A stretch of 64,000 nucleotides of DNA, taken from NCBI RefSeq assembly GCF_039941015.1, contig NZ_JBDVFI010000086.1. One strand, 5' to 3'. Each line of letters starts with the position of its first letter. Position 1 is the stretch's first letter. This stretch comes from Sedimentitalea sp039941015 (GTDB lineage Bacteria; Pseudomonadota; Alphaproteobacteria; Rhodobacterales; Rhodobacteraceae). The position numbers and the translations under genes are program-made. The notes beneath the pieces were generated by a model, which saw nothing but the letters and a program-made list of their open reading frames with translations, had not been told where the DNA came from and ran no database searches. Positions 1 through 8,102 of this stretch are shown here, piece by piece.

Positions 1-1
1 C

Positions 2-32
2 CCCCGGCGACCATATGTCCGCCGGGGTTTTT
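2..32 (+). terminator. Rho-independent terminator of a gene left of the window
   Basis: A perfect 8-bp GC stem (positions 2-9 with 20-27) closes a 10-base loop and is followed by five T on the plus strand. It would end a plus-strand transcript entering from outside the window. On the minus strand no T run follows, so it does not obviously serve the gene ending at 114. Confidence 0.75.
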
Positions 33-113
33 CTATTTGCTTCAAAAGCTGGTTTTTCGGCCTGAGCGCAACCAGCCACAATGAGAGACGGGTTTCGCTC
101 GTAGCCGCTTAGC

Positions 114-1475
114 TCAGTTATTCGTAGGCGCCCCAAAGACAGGCAATGCTGCGGCCGAGTTCGCAGTAGAACTCCCGCCTTGCATCGCCTCTTTAAGAAC
201 GGCAACGCGGTCAGAGGACTGCCCCAACACAGTCGAACCACCACCAGCAAGCGAGTCCATCGCCAGGTTCATCCATGCGCCGGATTGTTGTGGCGATGTC
301 TTGGCGGTGCCAAACCCTTCCCGCATGTGATGGCTGACCATTTCGCCATAGCCAAGCTGCCCAGCCGATGCGAGCAGTACAGCCGATGCAAGTGCCATCG
401 ACGCGTTATCGGTGCGATAGCCAACTCCCAGACAAACCTTGCCACCGGAGACCAACTGATCCATCGGACGACCCGAGCTTTGCAGGAAGCCCGCCGTATC
501 ACCAATGACCTTGTCAGGGCGCGACGTTTCAAGCGCAACCATATGCGGCGCGATTGCCTGTGACAGACCCTCACACTGCTGCGCAACCTGTGCGTCCGTC
601 ATATTCGGGATCGTCGACACAATCGACGTGCTTTCTGCCATGGCATGGGTCCGCGCCAAACAAAACTGCTCGTTCAGGGCAAACTCAGCGTCAGTAACCC
701 GACCTGCCGTGGTGATGCCGCCATTTGCTGCCGTCAGAACATTGATCTCGTTGCAATACTCATTCACGGACTTCGGCACCTGACCAAAGGTGAACTCAGG
801 CAAGGCACCCGTGTCGGCCCGCGCGGTCACCGGCTCAGGCTGAGTTGGCACTGGCGCGGGAACAGGTGCTGGTGCAGGAGCGGCAACAGGCACCGGTGCT
901 GGCGCAGGAGCGACAACTTGCGGAACAGCTACAGGCGCCGGTGCTTGAACTGCGGCGCTCTGGATATTCGGGTTTGGCGTCTGGATGCCCATCTGTTCAT
1001 TGCGATAGGTCCGCAGCAATCCGCCGTAACCCTGTGTCGCAACGATCTGGTTATAGGGTGCGACCGAAGAACTGGCCAACGCCCGCTGATAGCTTCCCAA
1101 CAGAAAGTCTTTTTCGTAAGTGTCCAGATAACCATCCGGCTGAAAGCCCATGTCAGCCTGATACCGGGAAATTCCGGACCGGCTCTTGCGGCCAAGCGAA
1201 CCATCAACCGACCCGACATGGTATCCAAAGTAATTCAATGAAGTCTGGACCTGCCGGTTCTCGGCACGCTGAGCGGACGAGATGCCACTGCTGTAAGTCC
1301 GCGTCCGTGTCGTTGTGCGCTGACGCTGCTTATTCTGCTGAACACCATGCATGATGGCTGCGCCCAATAACGCGCCACCCAGAATCTTGCCCGCATCGCC
1401 CGCCAACGCGCGTTGAGAGGGCACGGCGATAAGGCTCGCTGCGACCAATGACGTCAATAATCTCTTGCTAAACAT
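114..1475 (-). CDS. Secreted protein with a peptidoglycan-binding-type domain
   Basis: The 453-residue protein starts with a signal peptide (residues 1-25, ending RALA) and then a glycine-zipper-like stretch (ILGGALLGAAIMHG). A peptidoglycan-binding-type 1 fold follows at about residues 72-130 (NYFGYHVGSVDGSLG, then GISRYQADMGF). A Pro/Ala/Val-rich linker around 175-215 leads to a C-terminal domain I do not recognise. There is no lipobox cysteine. It lies about 200 bases beyond the end of the srf/tag-like operon on the same strand. In Pseudomonas tag loci the gene after tagR is tagQ, an outer-membrane lipoprotein, so this may be a positional substitute; that is inference. It could equally be a separate envelope gene. 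Confidence 0.7.
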   Translation of the reverse strand: MFSKRLLTSLVAASLIAVPSQRALAGDAGKILGGALLGAAIMHGVQQNKQRQRTTTRTRTYSSGISSAQRAENRQVQTSLNYFGYHVGSVDGSLGRKSRSGISRYQADMGFQPDGYLDTYEKDFLLGSYQRALASSSVAPYNQIVATQGYGGLLRTYRNEQMGIQTPNPNIQSAAVQAPAPVAVPQVVAPAPAPVPVAAPAPAPVPAPVPTQPEPVTARADTGALPEFTFGQVPKSVNEYCNEINVLTAANGGITTAGRVTDAEFALNEQFCLARTHAMAESTSIVSTIPNMTDAQVAQQCEGLSQAIAPHMVALETSRPDKVIGDTAGFLQSSGRPMDQLVSGGKVCLGVGYRTDNASMALASAVLLASAGQLGYGEMVSHHMREGFGTAKTSPQQSGAWMNLAMDSLAGGGSTVLGQSSDRVAVLKEAMQGGSSTANSAAALPVFGAPTNN

Positions 1476-1678
1476 ATTTAATACCTCACGCTTGATAGGA
1501 CGTAACCTGACACGGGCCTCGTGCCGAAATTTCGCCCTTTGCGGTTAAAATACCAATTCTCACGGCAATAGCGGACCATGCAAAGGGCTTTTTGTCAAGA
1601 TTCGTGGCCTGAAACGCACCCTGTCCGGCAGATAGCTGGCGTCAATGTGATTGGACTTGCGATCTTTGCGACCTCAGT

Positions 1679-3235
1679 TCAGTTGAGTGCCACGTAAAGC
1701 AACTGGGCCGGGGTGATGTCTGGGCGGGCCTCATAGGCAACCAGATCCTCCCAAAAACGATCAAGGGTCCGCAGGGTATTTTCGCGCTCGGACAGAGACA
1801 GTTCTTCGCGCAGCACGTTATAGGCGGCCTCGCGATCGGTCGCCCCGATGTCTGTCGATAACGTTTCCAACGCGGCACGAAACGACAACAGGTAGGTCGA
1901 TTGTACATGCCGCATCTGTTTGATCTCGGCCACGTGCTTCTCGACCTGCCGCCCATAGACCGGGCTGTTTTCTCCGGCACGCTGCAAATCGATAAGCAGT
2001 CGGATATTGCCGGCCTTGTTCTCGATATCTGCGGCGTTCTCGTCCAGTGAATCCACGAACACCGCCCCCGCCAGCAGCGTCGCGCGCGCGGATTGCTGAA
2101 GCGCGGTCTGCGCACGATCACGCGCGCGGCGAAATTCAAGCTTGAGGTTATCAAGTTCGTCCCTGCGCCGCGGGTCGATCTCGGCCTCGATCAGCGTAGT
2201 AATCCGGGCGACCGGATCGACGGTTGCGCCATTCTGATCGGCATTTGCCAATTCCATCCAGCGATCGCGTATCTCGTTCAACCGCTGGTCGGTCGTCGTG
2301 ATCGGCGCGGCCAGAACGAAACGCACGCCAAAGGTTTCGGCCCGCAGCGGCGTGCCTTTCGCGGCGTCAAACGGAGGGTACTCGGTTCTTTGCGCACTGT
2401 AGATCTGATCGGCACTGGACAGGACCGAACCACCTCGCGTCACAATGCCGCCAACCTGACCGCCCGGCCGACCAACTGCATTCAGCCGAAACGGTTCAAG
2501 CATCAGTTCCTCGGCGTTGCCGTAAACATCAAACAAACCGAGCGGATTTGGTTTGCGTAACCCGACAGGCCCCAATGTTCCGCGCGACGATCCGGACGCC
2601 TGAAAGCGCGCATAATCCCGCAGATCCCCATTGCCAAAGAAAAGTGGGGCTGGAAATTGCGTTGCATCCACACGGGCACCGCCGCGCGTCGCATACTCCC
2701 ATTCGGCCTCGGTCGGCAGGCGGACAAAGGCAGGAGCGTCATCGACATGTGGCAAGGCATTTGTCGCGTTCTGCAGCAGCCATTCGTTGTAGCGCTGCGC
2801 AATTGCCACTGCATCAAACCAGCCAAGACCGCCTTGCGCCAGACGGTCAACCCGAGACGGCGCTTCGCAGTCTCCCATCAAGGCCCGGTACTGACCCCGT
2901 GTAAGTTCATAGCGCGCGATGTAGTAATAGGTGGTCCCGCTGTCGTCATCCTCAAATGGCCCTCGCAGGTACGCGGGCAACAGATAGTCGGCGTATCCGG
3001 TCTGATCCCGCGACTGCCCCAAACGTACGCGGCGATCCGCAAGAGGATCGCTTGCATCCACCGGAACACTAACCTTCTGAAAGGCCATCGCAGCACCGCA
3101 GGGCATCGGCAGCAGCAGATCGGCGGGTTCGGTTTCAAAGGCTGGATCAGTCAATTCAAGCGGCCAACCCTCTTGGGCAGACAGAGGACCGGCCAAGGTT
3201 AAGAGTATAACGACCAACAATCTCTGTATCATCAT
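1679..3235 (-). CDS. Periplasmic SUMF1/FGE-fold protein, TagR-like
   Basis: The 518-residue protein has a signal peptide ending at LSAQ. A SUMF1 (formylglycine-generating-enzyme) fold spans about 35-310, with YELTRGQYRALMG, LPTEAEWEYATRGG, NPLGLFDVYGNAEE and GGIVTRGGS. The cysteines that FGE uses are missing: the segment after TRGGS has none and the end reads FGVRFVLA, so it is probably a binding domain, as in type VI TagR. About 200 extra alpha-helical residues follow. The start at 3235 was chosen because its ATG overlaps the permease stop (ATGA), a signal peptide begins there, and the upstream extension is not signal-like. It is the last gene of the tightly packed operon. Confidence 0.8.
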   Translation of the reverse strand: MMIQRLLVVILLTLAGPLSAQEGWPLELTDPAFETEPADLLLPMPCGAAMAFQKVSVPVDASDPLADRRVRLGQSRDQTGYADYLLPAYLRGPFEDDDSGTTYYYIARYELTRGQYRALMGDCEAPSRVDRLAQGGLGWFDAVAIAQRYNEWLLQNATNALPHVDDAPAFVRLPTEAEWEYATRGGARVDATQFPAPLFFGNGDLRDYARFQASGSSRGTLGPVGLRKPNPLGLFDVYGNAEELMLEPFRLNAVGRPGGQVGGIVTRGGSVLSSADQIYSAQRTEYPPFDAAKGTPLRAETFGVRFVLAAPITTTDQRLNEIRDRWMELANADQNGATVDPVARITTLIEAEIDPRRRDELDNLKLEFRRARDRAQTALQQSARATLLAGAVFVDSLDENAADIENKAGNIRLLIDLQRAGENSPVYGRQVEKHVAEIKQMRHVQSTYLLSFRAALETLSTDIGATDREAAYNVLREELSLSERENTLRTLDRFWEDLVAYEARPDITPAQLLYVALN

Positions 3236-4428
3236 ATGCCCTCTCGCAGAACGCTGGCCGGGTCGAGCCGCTGCGCCGACCACGCCGCGACCGCGGCGGC
3301 GCCCAGAACCAGAACCAGCACACCAAGGCAGATCGTCAGCCCGTGTGCGATCGGTATCTGCGTGATGGACGCGCCTTGGGGAAGCCCCTGCCCAAACATC
3401 GCGCCAGCGATACGCCCGGCCGCCAGATACAACAGGAACGAGACGGTCAAACCCGCGAGCGAGGTGATCAGTGCCTGCACTACCGGAAACAACGCAAGCG
3501 TACGCCCCGGTATGCCCAACAGCGCCATGCCCGCCAGAACCGTCTTTTTGCGGCTGACGTCCGACCAGAACCCAAGCACCAGTGCCGCGCCAAGGCCAAG
3601 TGCCGCAAGCCCGGCAGTCAATCCAAGCGCAAGGTTCAGCTTACGGCCCAATCCAAGCAAGGATTCAACGTCGCGCGTGCGTGCCGTGGTGCCGATGGAC
3701 AGGTGATCTTCGATCCGTGCCTGCAGACCTGCGAGATCCTGCAGATTTCGGGCATAGACGCGGATCCCTTCGTAGGACGGCACCCGGTCCGCCAGATCAC
3801 GCGTGCCCGTGATGCCGTGATCCGGCAGGCTGTAGGAATCATAAAAGGCCTCGATCAGGTCAAGCATTTCAAACGGTGCCAGCACGGCGCGCCCGGCCGT
3901 GGCCGTTTCCGGCAAGACCAGCGCAACTGTGACGGGCAGGACAAGTTGCTTGGGGCGCCCCTCGGCCTGGCTGATCAATTGCAGGTCGGTGCCCGCACTC
4001 AGTTCCAACCGTGCTGCCAGCTGGGCACTCACGGCAACCTGATTACCAGAAATCTCAGCCCCATCCGGCAAGGTTGGATCCCCCGCGCCGGTCGGGATGA
4101 TCAACGCCGGGCGCATTCTTCGCCCACCTTTCGCGCGGACGTTCATGTAATCGAACTGGCCGCGCACCTTGGGCGTCAGAAACGCAATCTCTGGCCAATC
4201 GCGCATGGACGCAAGATCGGCGTCTGCAAAGGACGCATTGCCGCGCGTGTCGATTTGCCGGTTCACCGGGTCCGCGAGCATTTCACCGATAAGCGCCGAA
4301 TAGACACCATTCTTGACACCGAACAACACCAATAGCGGCACAAGTATTCCAACCATGATCGCCACATTGCAGAACAGAAAGAACCGGTCGCGCATCAGAT
4401 CACGCCATGCCAGCGTAGCAATCAGCAT
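3232..4428 (-). CDS. ABC transporter permease, FtsX/MacB type, TagS-like
   Basis: This 398-residue inner-membrane protein has one N-terminal span (about 17-40), a large periplasmic domain (about 45-260) and three C-terminal spans, ending RLDPASVLREG as FtsX/MacB/LolC permeases often do. Such permeases usually pass mechanical signals or extract lipoproteins rather than move solutes. It overlaps the ATPase gene upstream by 7 bases and the SUMF1 gene downstream by 4, so the three are translated together. With the VWA gene before them the order is VWA, ATPase, permease, SUMF1, which from memory matches ppkA-tagT-tagS-tagR of Pseudomonas aeruginosa. Confidence 0.85.
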   Translation of the reverse strand: MLIATLAWRDLMRDRFFLFCNVAIMVGILVPLLVLFGVKNGVYSALIGEMLADPVNRQIDTRGNASFADADLASMRDWPEIAFLTPKVRGQFDYMNVRAKGGRRMRPALIIPTGAGDPTLPDGAEISGNQVAVSAQLAARLELSAGTDLQLISQAEGRPKQLVLPVTVALVLPETATAGRAVLAPFEMLDLIEAFYDSYSLPDHGITGTRDLADRVPSYEGIRVYARNLQDLAGLQARIEDHLSIGTTARTRDVESLLGLGRKLNLALGLTAGLAALGLGAALVLGFWSDVSRKKTVLAGMALLGIPGRTLALFPVVQALITSLAGLTVSFLLYLAAGRIAGAMFGQGLPQGASITQIPIAHGLTICLGVLVLVLGAAAVAAWSAQRLDPASVLREGI

Positions 4429-5138
4429 GACACCTGCTCCAACCTGCTGGTTACGACACCGTCCCGTGCCTCGGTGGTCAACCCGAGACGCGGAATGTCA
4501 AATCGCGCGATACGATCGGTGTCGTGGCTTGACAGGATTACGCCGCACTCTTGTTCAGCCGCTGTGGACAGAAACAGGTCCAATACCACATCTGCTGTGT
4601 CGCTATCCAGTGCCGCCGTGGGTTCATCTGCAATGACAAAGGGCGGTCGGTGCGCCAATGCCCGCGCGATGGCCACGCGTTGTCTCTGACCGATGGACAG
4701 GGTCCCCGGCATCAGACTCGCGACTTCGCTCAACCCCAATCGATCGATCAACGCCGAACACCATGCAGTATCTTTGCACCCGGTCACCTGTTGGGGTAGT
4801 GCGATATTATCGGACACCGTAAGAAACGGCATCAATGCACCTGTCTGGGGCACGAAACCAAACATTTTCCCACGCATCCGGGCCAGATCCGCATTGCGCG
4901 CCCCGCTTTGCCACAGCGCCGTCAAATCCGTGTCATCACATGAAAACACTGTGCCTGCGCCCGGTGCCCGCAACAGGCCGAGCAGTTCCAGCAACAGGGT
5001 CTTTCCCGATCCGCTCGCCCCGGTCAAGGCCACCGCCTGCCCCGGCTCAAGCTCCAGCCGATCAATCTGCAACCGAAATGCGCGATCCCTGTCGCGCAAT
5101 TCTATCCGACCATTGGTGAGCGTCAGACCGCGCGCCAT
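4422..5138 (-). CDS. ABC transporter ATP-binding protein, TagT/LolD-like
   Basis: The 238-residue ATPase carries a complete nucleotide-binding domain: Walker A GASGSGKT, Q-loop FVPQTG, signature LSIGQRQR, Walker B FVIADEPTAAL and H-loop SSHD. Its length and the signature place it in the MacB/LolD group that pairs with FtsX-like permeases. It starts 5 bases after the stop of the VWA gene and overlaps the permease gene. It should power the TagS-like permease at the inner membrane. TagT is named by neighbourhood; the sequence alone supports only the ATPase. Confidence 0.9.
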   Translation of the reverse strand: MARGLTLTNGRIELRDRDRAFRLQIDRLELEPGQAVALTGASGSGKTLLLELLGLLRAPGAGTVFSCDDTDLTALWQSGARNADLARMRGKMFGFVPQTGALMPFLTVSDNIALPQQVTGCKDTAWCSALIDRLGLSEVASLMPGTLSIGQRQRVAIARALAHRPPFVIADEPTAALDSDTADVVLDLFLSTAAEQECGVILSSHDTDRIARFDIPRLGLTTEARDGVVTSRLEQVSC

Positions 5139-5143
5139 CGGGC

Positions 5144-7087
5144 CTAGGGCAACACGTCAAATGGCATCGCAAAGACGTATTCGCCGTCCGGTGCGCCATC
5201 ATAGAGTGGTGTCCAGACTTTGGGGTCGAGCAACCATTTGCGATACTGCGCAAGTTTCTGTCGCATTCCGTCCAGAATGGCCCGCCGGTTCATCGCGCTC
5301 TGCGCCCAGCGATCCTCGGTGGTCAGCATCAACTGGCTCTCATAGGGCAGATCATCGAGAAATTCGAGCGCGCCGCCCAACGTATCACTTTCGGTGTTGA
5401 TAAGCCGGTCAGGGTTCTGCGCCATTCGCGCAACAACATCCCGCACCTGGGTGAAAAAGTTTGCGGCATCCTCGGCACCCCGGCTCTGTTCCCCCAGCGT
5501 CAGCAACTGCGAGAGCAGGTCGGCCATCGTCGCCATTTCGTTCTTGGTCACCAGCAGCCGTGGTTCGATGGCCAGCCTTGACGGATCCTCGACCGCCTTT
5601 TCCGAAACCCAACCCTCGATCACGTCCGGGGCCTGTGTCCCGCGCAACCGCCCCAGATAAGCAAGCTGCAGGGCAAGGCCCAGATTGACCATCTCCTGAC
5701 CGGTATCTTCTGGTGCCAGCACCGGCTGGTCATTGCGCGCCACCCGGATCACATCCGTGATCGCAGTGACAAGCCGCGTTACAGACTCCTCAAGCGCCTG
5801 TGGTGATCCGTCTTCGATGCCGTAATAAAACGTGTCTTCGTGGAAACGCGACAGATCACGATATTGCGCGGCGGCATAGGCATGTTGCGCCTCGCCCCCT
5901 GCCGAGGTTTGCAAATGCAGGGTCATGATCGCAACGCCTTTGTCCTGCGCATCCCGCTGCAATTCCTTGGCCCCGATATGGGTCCTTGCATTGGGATCAC
6001 GAACATCCTTGGGACCGGCGTCGGTGATCAGGATCACGATCCTGGCGTCGAACGGATCGCGCCCGCCGCCGCTCCAATCGGTGAGATCAACGGCATCTTC
6101 CACACCGGCCAAACTGTCTTCGTTAAAGCCCGGCGAATTGATCTGGGCAACACGGGTCGCCGCCCGGATCGTTGCCACCACCGGGGTCTGATCCTGACGA
6201 CGCTGCAGCGGCAACAACGTGCGCGTCCGGTATTCAAGCTCTGGCGTGGCTCCGGGGTTGTCCCGAAAGGCAACGACCCCGAATTGCACCCGCTCGCCGA
6301 TCTCGGTGCCCTGCAATTCGTCAACGATCTGTTCTACAGCCGCTTGGGTGCGCTGAATATAGGGTTCCATCGATTGCGTCGTATCAAAGACAAAGACGAT
6401 CCCTGCATCAAAACTGTCAGCTTGCGCCTGTGCAGGCTCAGTTGCCTCGCGAAGCGGCACCGAAGCGACCTTCATCAGCAAGTTTTCTTCGTAGTTCAAC
6501 GGATGCAGATCCTGCACGAAATCGAGGATCGGCATCAGGTAAAGCTGATCGACGATATTGACGAATTCCGTTGGCTCCACGGCGACGAGCCCGCGCGTAT
6601 CCGGCACGGTCCCCGCTGCAACTTCCGCCAGCATGCGTGCCTGCGTCTCGCGCAGCGCCTCATGCTCCATCATCTGGCGCAACCGCGCTTCGCTATCGAA
6701 GACAAACTGCCGTTCCCGACCGGCGCTGTTGGTAAAGGCCGCGACGATGTTCTGTTTCCACGGGACCACGGTTCCCGCCTGCACCCAACCGGTCGGCCCG
6801 CCGCTGATTGAAGGGCCGACCTGAATCCATCCCGGCTGAACATCAAAGATGTAGAGCGGCTGAAATGCGGGATAACCCAGCGTTGCTGCCTCGCCCGGGC
6901 TCGGATAGCCAAGCGCGCCGGGCCGCGTCAGAACCCGCTGATAGACCGTCTTGCGCCCCTCGGCGAGCAAGGGTCTTTCGGCGCCCTGCGCGACACTGGG
7001 CACCGGGGCGATCATCGGCCCCAGCAGGACGATACAACCTGCGATGGCGACGCGAATACGAGACCAGCTACGAACAGAAATCATCAT
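5144..7087 (-). CDS. Periplasmic VWA-domain protein resembling the sensor half of PpkA
   Basis: The 647-residue protein has an N-terminal signal peptide (about 1-36), an SH3-like region (about 45-115: YQRVLTRPG, PGWIQVG, GPTGWVQAG, then WKQNIVAAFTN) and a von Willebrand A domain from about 228, with MIDAS DTTQS at 235-239 and a second acidic strand LITDAG near 350. A helical region follows. This arrangement recalls the periplasmic part of the type VI kinase PpkA, but the cytoplasmic kinase and membrane anchor are replaced by a signal peptide. The gene overlaps the previous one by 20 bases, and AAAGGGG lies just before its ATG. The PpkA link is from memory of the family; VWA and export are seen directly. 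Confidence 0.8.
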   Translation of the reverse strand: MMISVRSWSRIRVAIAGCIVLLGPMIAPVPSVAQGAERPLLAEGRKTVYQRVLTRPGALGYPSPGEAATLGYPAFQPLYIFDVQPGWIQVGPSISGGPTGWVQAGTVVPWKQNIVAAFTNSAGRERQFVFDSEARLRQMMEHEALRETQARMLAEVAAGTVPDTRGLVAVEPTEFVNIVDQLYLMPILDFVQDLHPLNYEENLLMKVASVPLREATEPAQAQADSFDAGIVFVFDTTQSMEPYIQRTQAAVEQIVDELQGTEIGERVQFGVVAFRDNPGATPELEYRTRTLLPLQRRQDQTPVVATIRAATRVAQINSPGFNEDSLAGVEDAVDLTDWSGGGRDPFDARIVILITDAGPKDVRDPNARTHIGAKELQRDAQDKGVAIMTLHLQTSAGGEAQHAYAAAQYRDLSRFHEDTFYYGIEDGSPQALEESVTRLVTAITDVIRVARNDQPVLAPEDTGQEMVNLGLALQLAYLGRLRGTQAPDVIEGWVSEKAVEDPSRLAIEPRLLVTKNEMATMADLLSQLLTLGEQSRGAEDAANFFTQVRDVVARMAQNPDRLINTESDTLGGALEFLDDLPYESQLMLTTEDRWAQSAMNRRAILDGMRQKLAQYRKWLLDPKVWTPLYDGAPDGEYVFAMPFDVLP

Positions 7088-8102
7088 AAGCCCCTTTGGC
7101 TAAGGTCGCGTCATCATTCGCCAACCGCTCGCACGTCTTGCTCAGGTTGTCGGCGGCCGTTTCGGATCCAGCGGTCACCGCTCGTGCATAGTATTCCGAA
7201 GCCTGCGCCGGATCATCCGCAAATGTCAGCCCGGTCAGGTTTTCGATCCGCGGGTCCAGCACCTCGCCATCGTACAGCGTACCAAACAGCAACAGCGCAT
7301 CAGGATCATCTGCCGCGGCGGCCTCTTCTACAAGGCTCAGTGCGGTGTCCGGCTGAACATCAGAACCACAGGCACGGATTGCGTCGGCAATTGCAACGAA
7401 CCCGCCCTTGGTTGCGGCGAGTGTCTGCCGAGTACAGGGCGCGGTTTGCTCCGTGACAACAGGCGCAGATTCAGGTGTGGGTTCAGGTTCGGAGTCCGGC
7501 CAGAAATACCAAGCGAGGGCGGCGGCGATCACAAGTGCCGCCAACAACAAGGGCAGACCCCATCCGCGCCTGCGGTCTGGTTCGACCTCCAACTCTTCCG
7601 GTTCTTCTTGCGAAAGCTCCAGAGACTCGATGACGTCGAGTTCCGCATCCTCGGGACCGTCCGGCTGGACCGTTCCGACACGTCTGTCTATGATCTCAAC
7701 CGGCTTGCGGCCCACCGGTTGCAGGCCGCCCAAAACCGCCGCGCTGGCGCGTTGCGGGACGTTGTCTGGCCAGATCACGTCATAGGTACGACCGGCCAAG
7801 GTAAGACGCAAAGACGCATATTCTCCGAGCTGGTTGACAATCTCCGGGCCAATCCGCAGCCAATCTGCACCATCATGCCGATAGACGTCGTAAGGGCCGA
7901 ATTCAAACTTTTCAGTCTGCCAATTCGGCTCGGCGTTGCCGCCGGACGCGTCAGCGTCGTCGGGACGCGCCAGCCAGCGTTCACCAAACGCATCAAAGAC
8001 AGCAACCAACTGCCCACCGTCCGGCAGGCTGCCTGCCTCAAGCTCGAGAAACGCATAGCCGCCGGCAGGTTCCTGCGGATCAGGATGAACCTTTAAACTC
8101 AT
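7068..8102 (-). CDS. Bitopic protein with Sel1-like periplasmic tail
   Basis: The 344-residue protein has a cytoplasmic N-terminal domain (1-130) that I do not recognise, an acidic Glu-rich linker (about 150-175), one membrane span (about 182-200) preceded by RRR, and a periplasmic part with four cysteines. The tail contains Sel1-like helical repeats (DPDALLLFGTLYDGE, DPAQASEYYARAV). The start at 8102 overlaps the srfC stop as ATGA; the 45 codons upstream are srfC sequence in another frame. The topology suits a link between the cytoplasmic SrfB/SrfC pair and the periplasmic VWA protein encoded next, which is inference. Confidence 0.7.
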   Translation of the reverse strand: MSLKVHPDPQEPAGGYAFLELEAGSLPDGGQLVAVFDAFGERWLARPDDADASGGNAEPNWQTEKFEFGPYDVYRHDGADWLRIGPEIVNQLGEYASLRLTLAGRTYDVIWPDNVPQRASAAVLGGLQPVGRKPVEIIDRRVGTVQPDGPEDAELDVIESLELSQEEPEELEVEPDRRRGWGLPLLLAALVIAAALAWYFWPDSEPEPTPESAPVVTEQTAPCTRQTLAATKGGFVAIADAIRACGSDVQPDTALSLVEEAAAADDPDALLLFGTLYDGEVLDPRIENLTGLTFADDPAQASEYYARAVTAGSETAADNLSKTCERLANDDATLAKGAYDDFCS

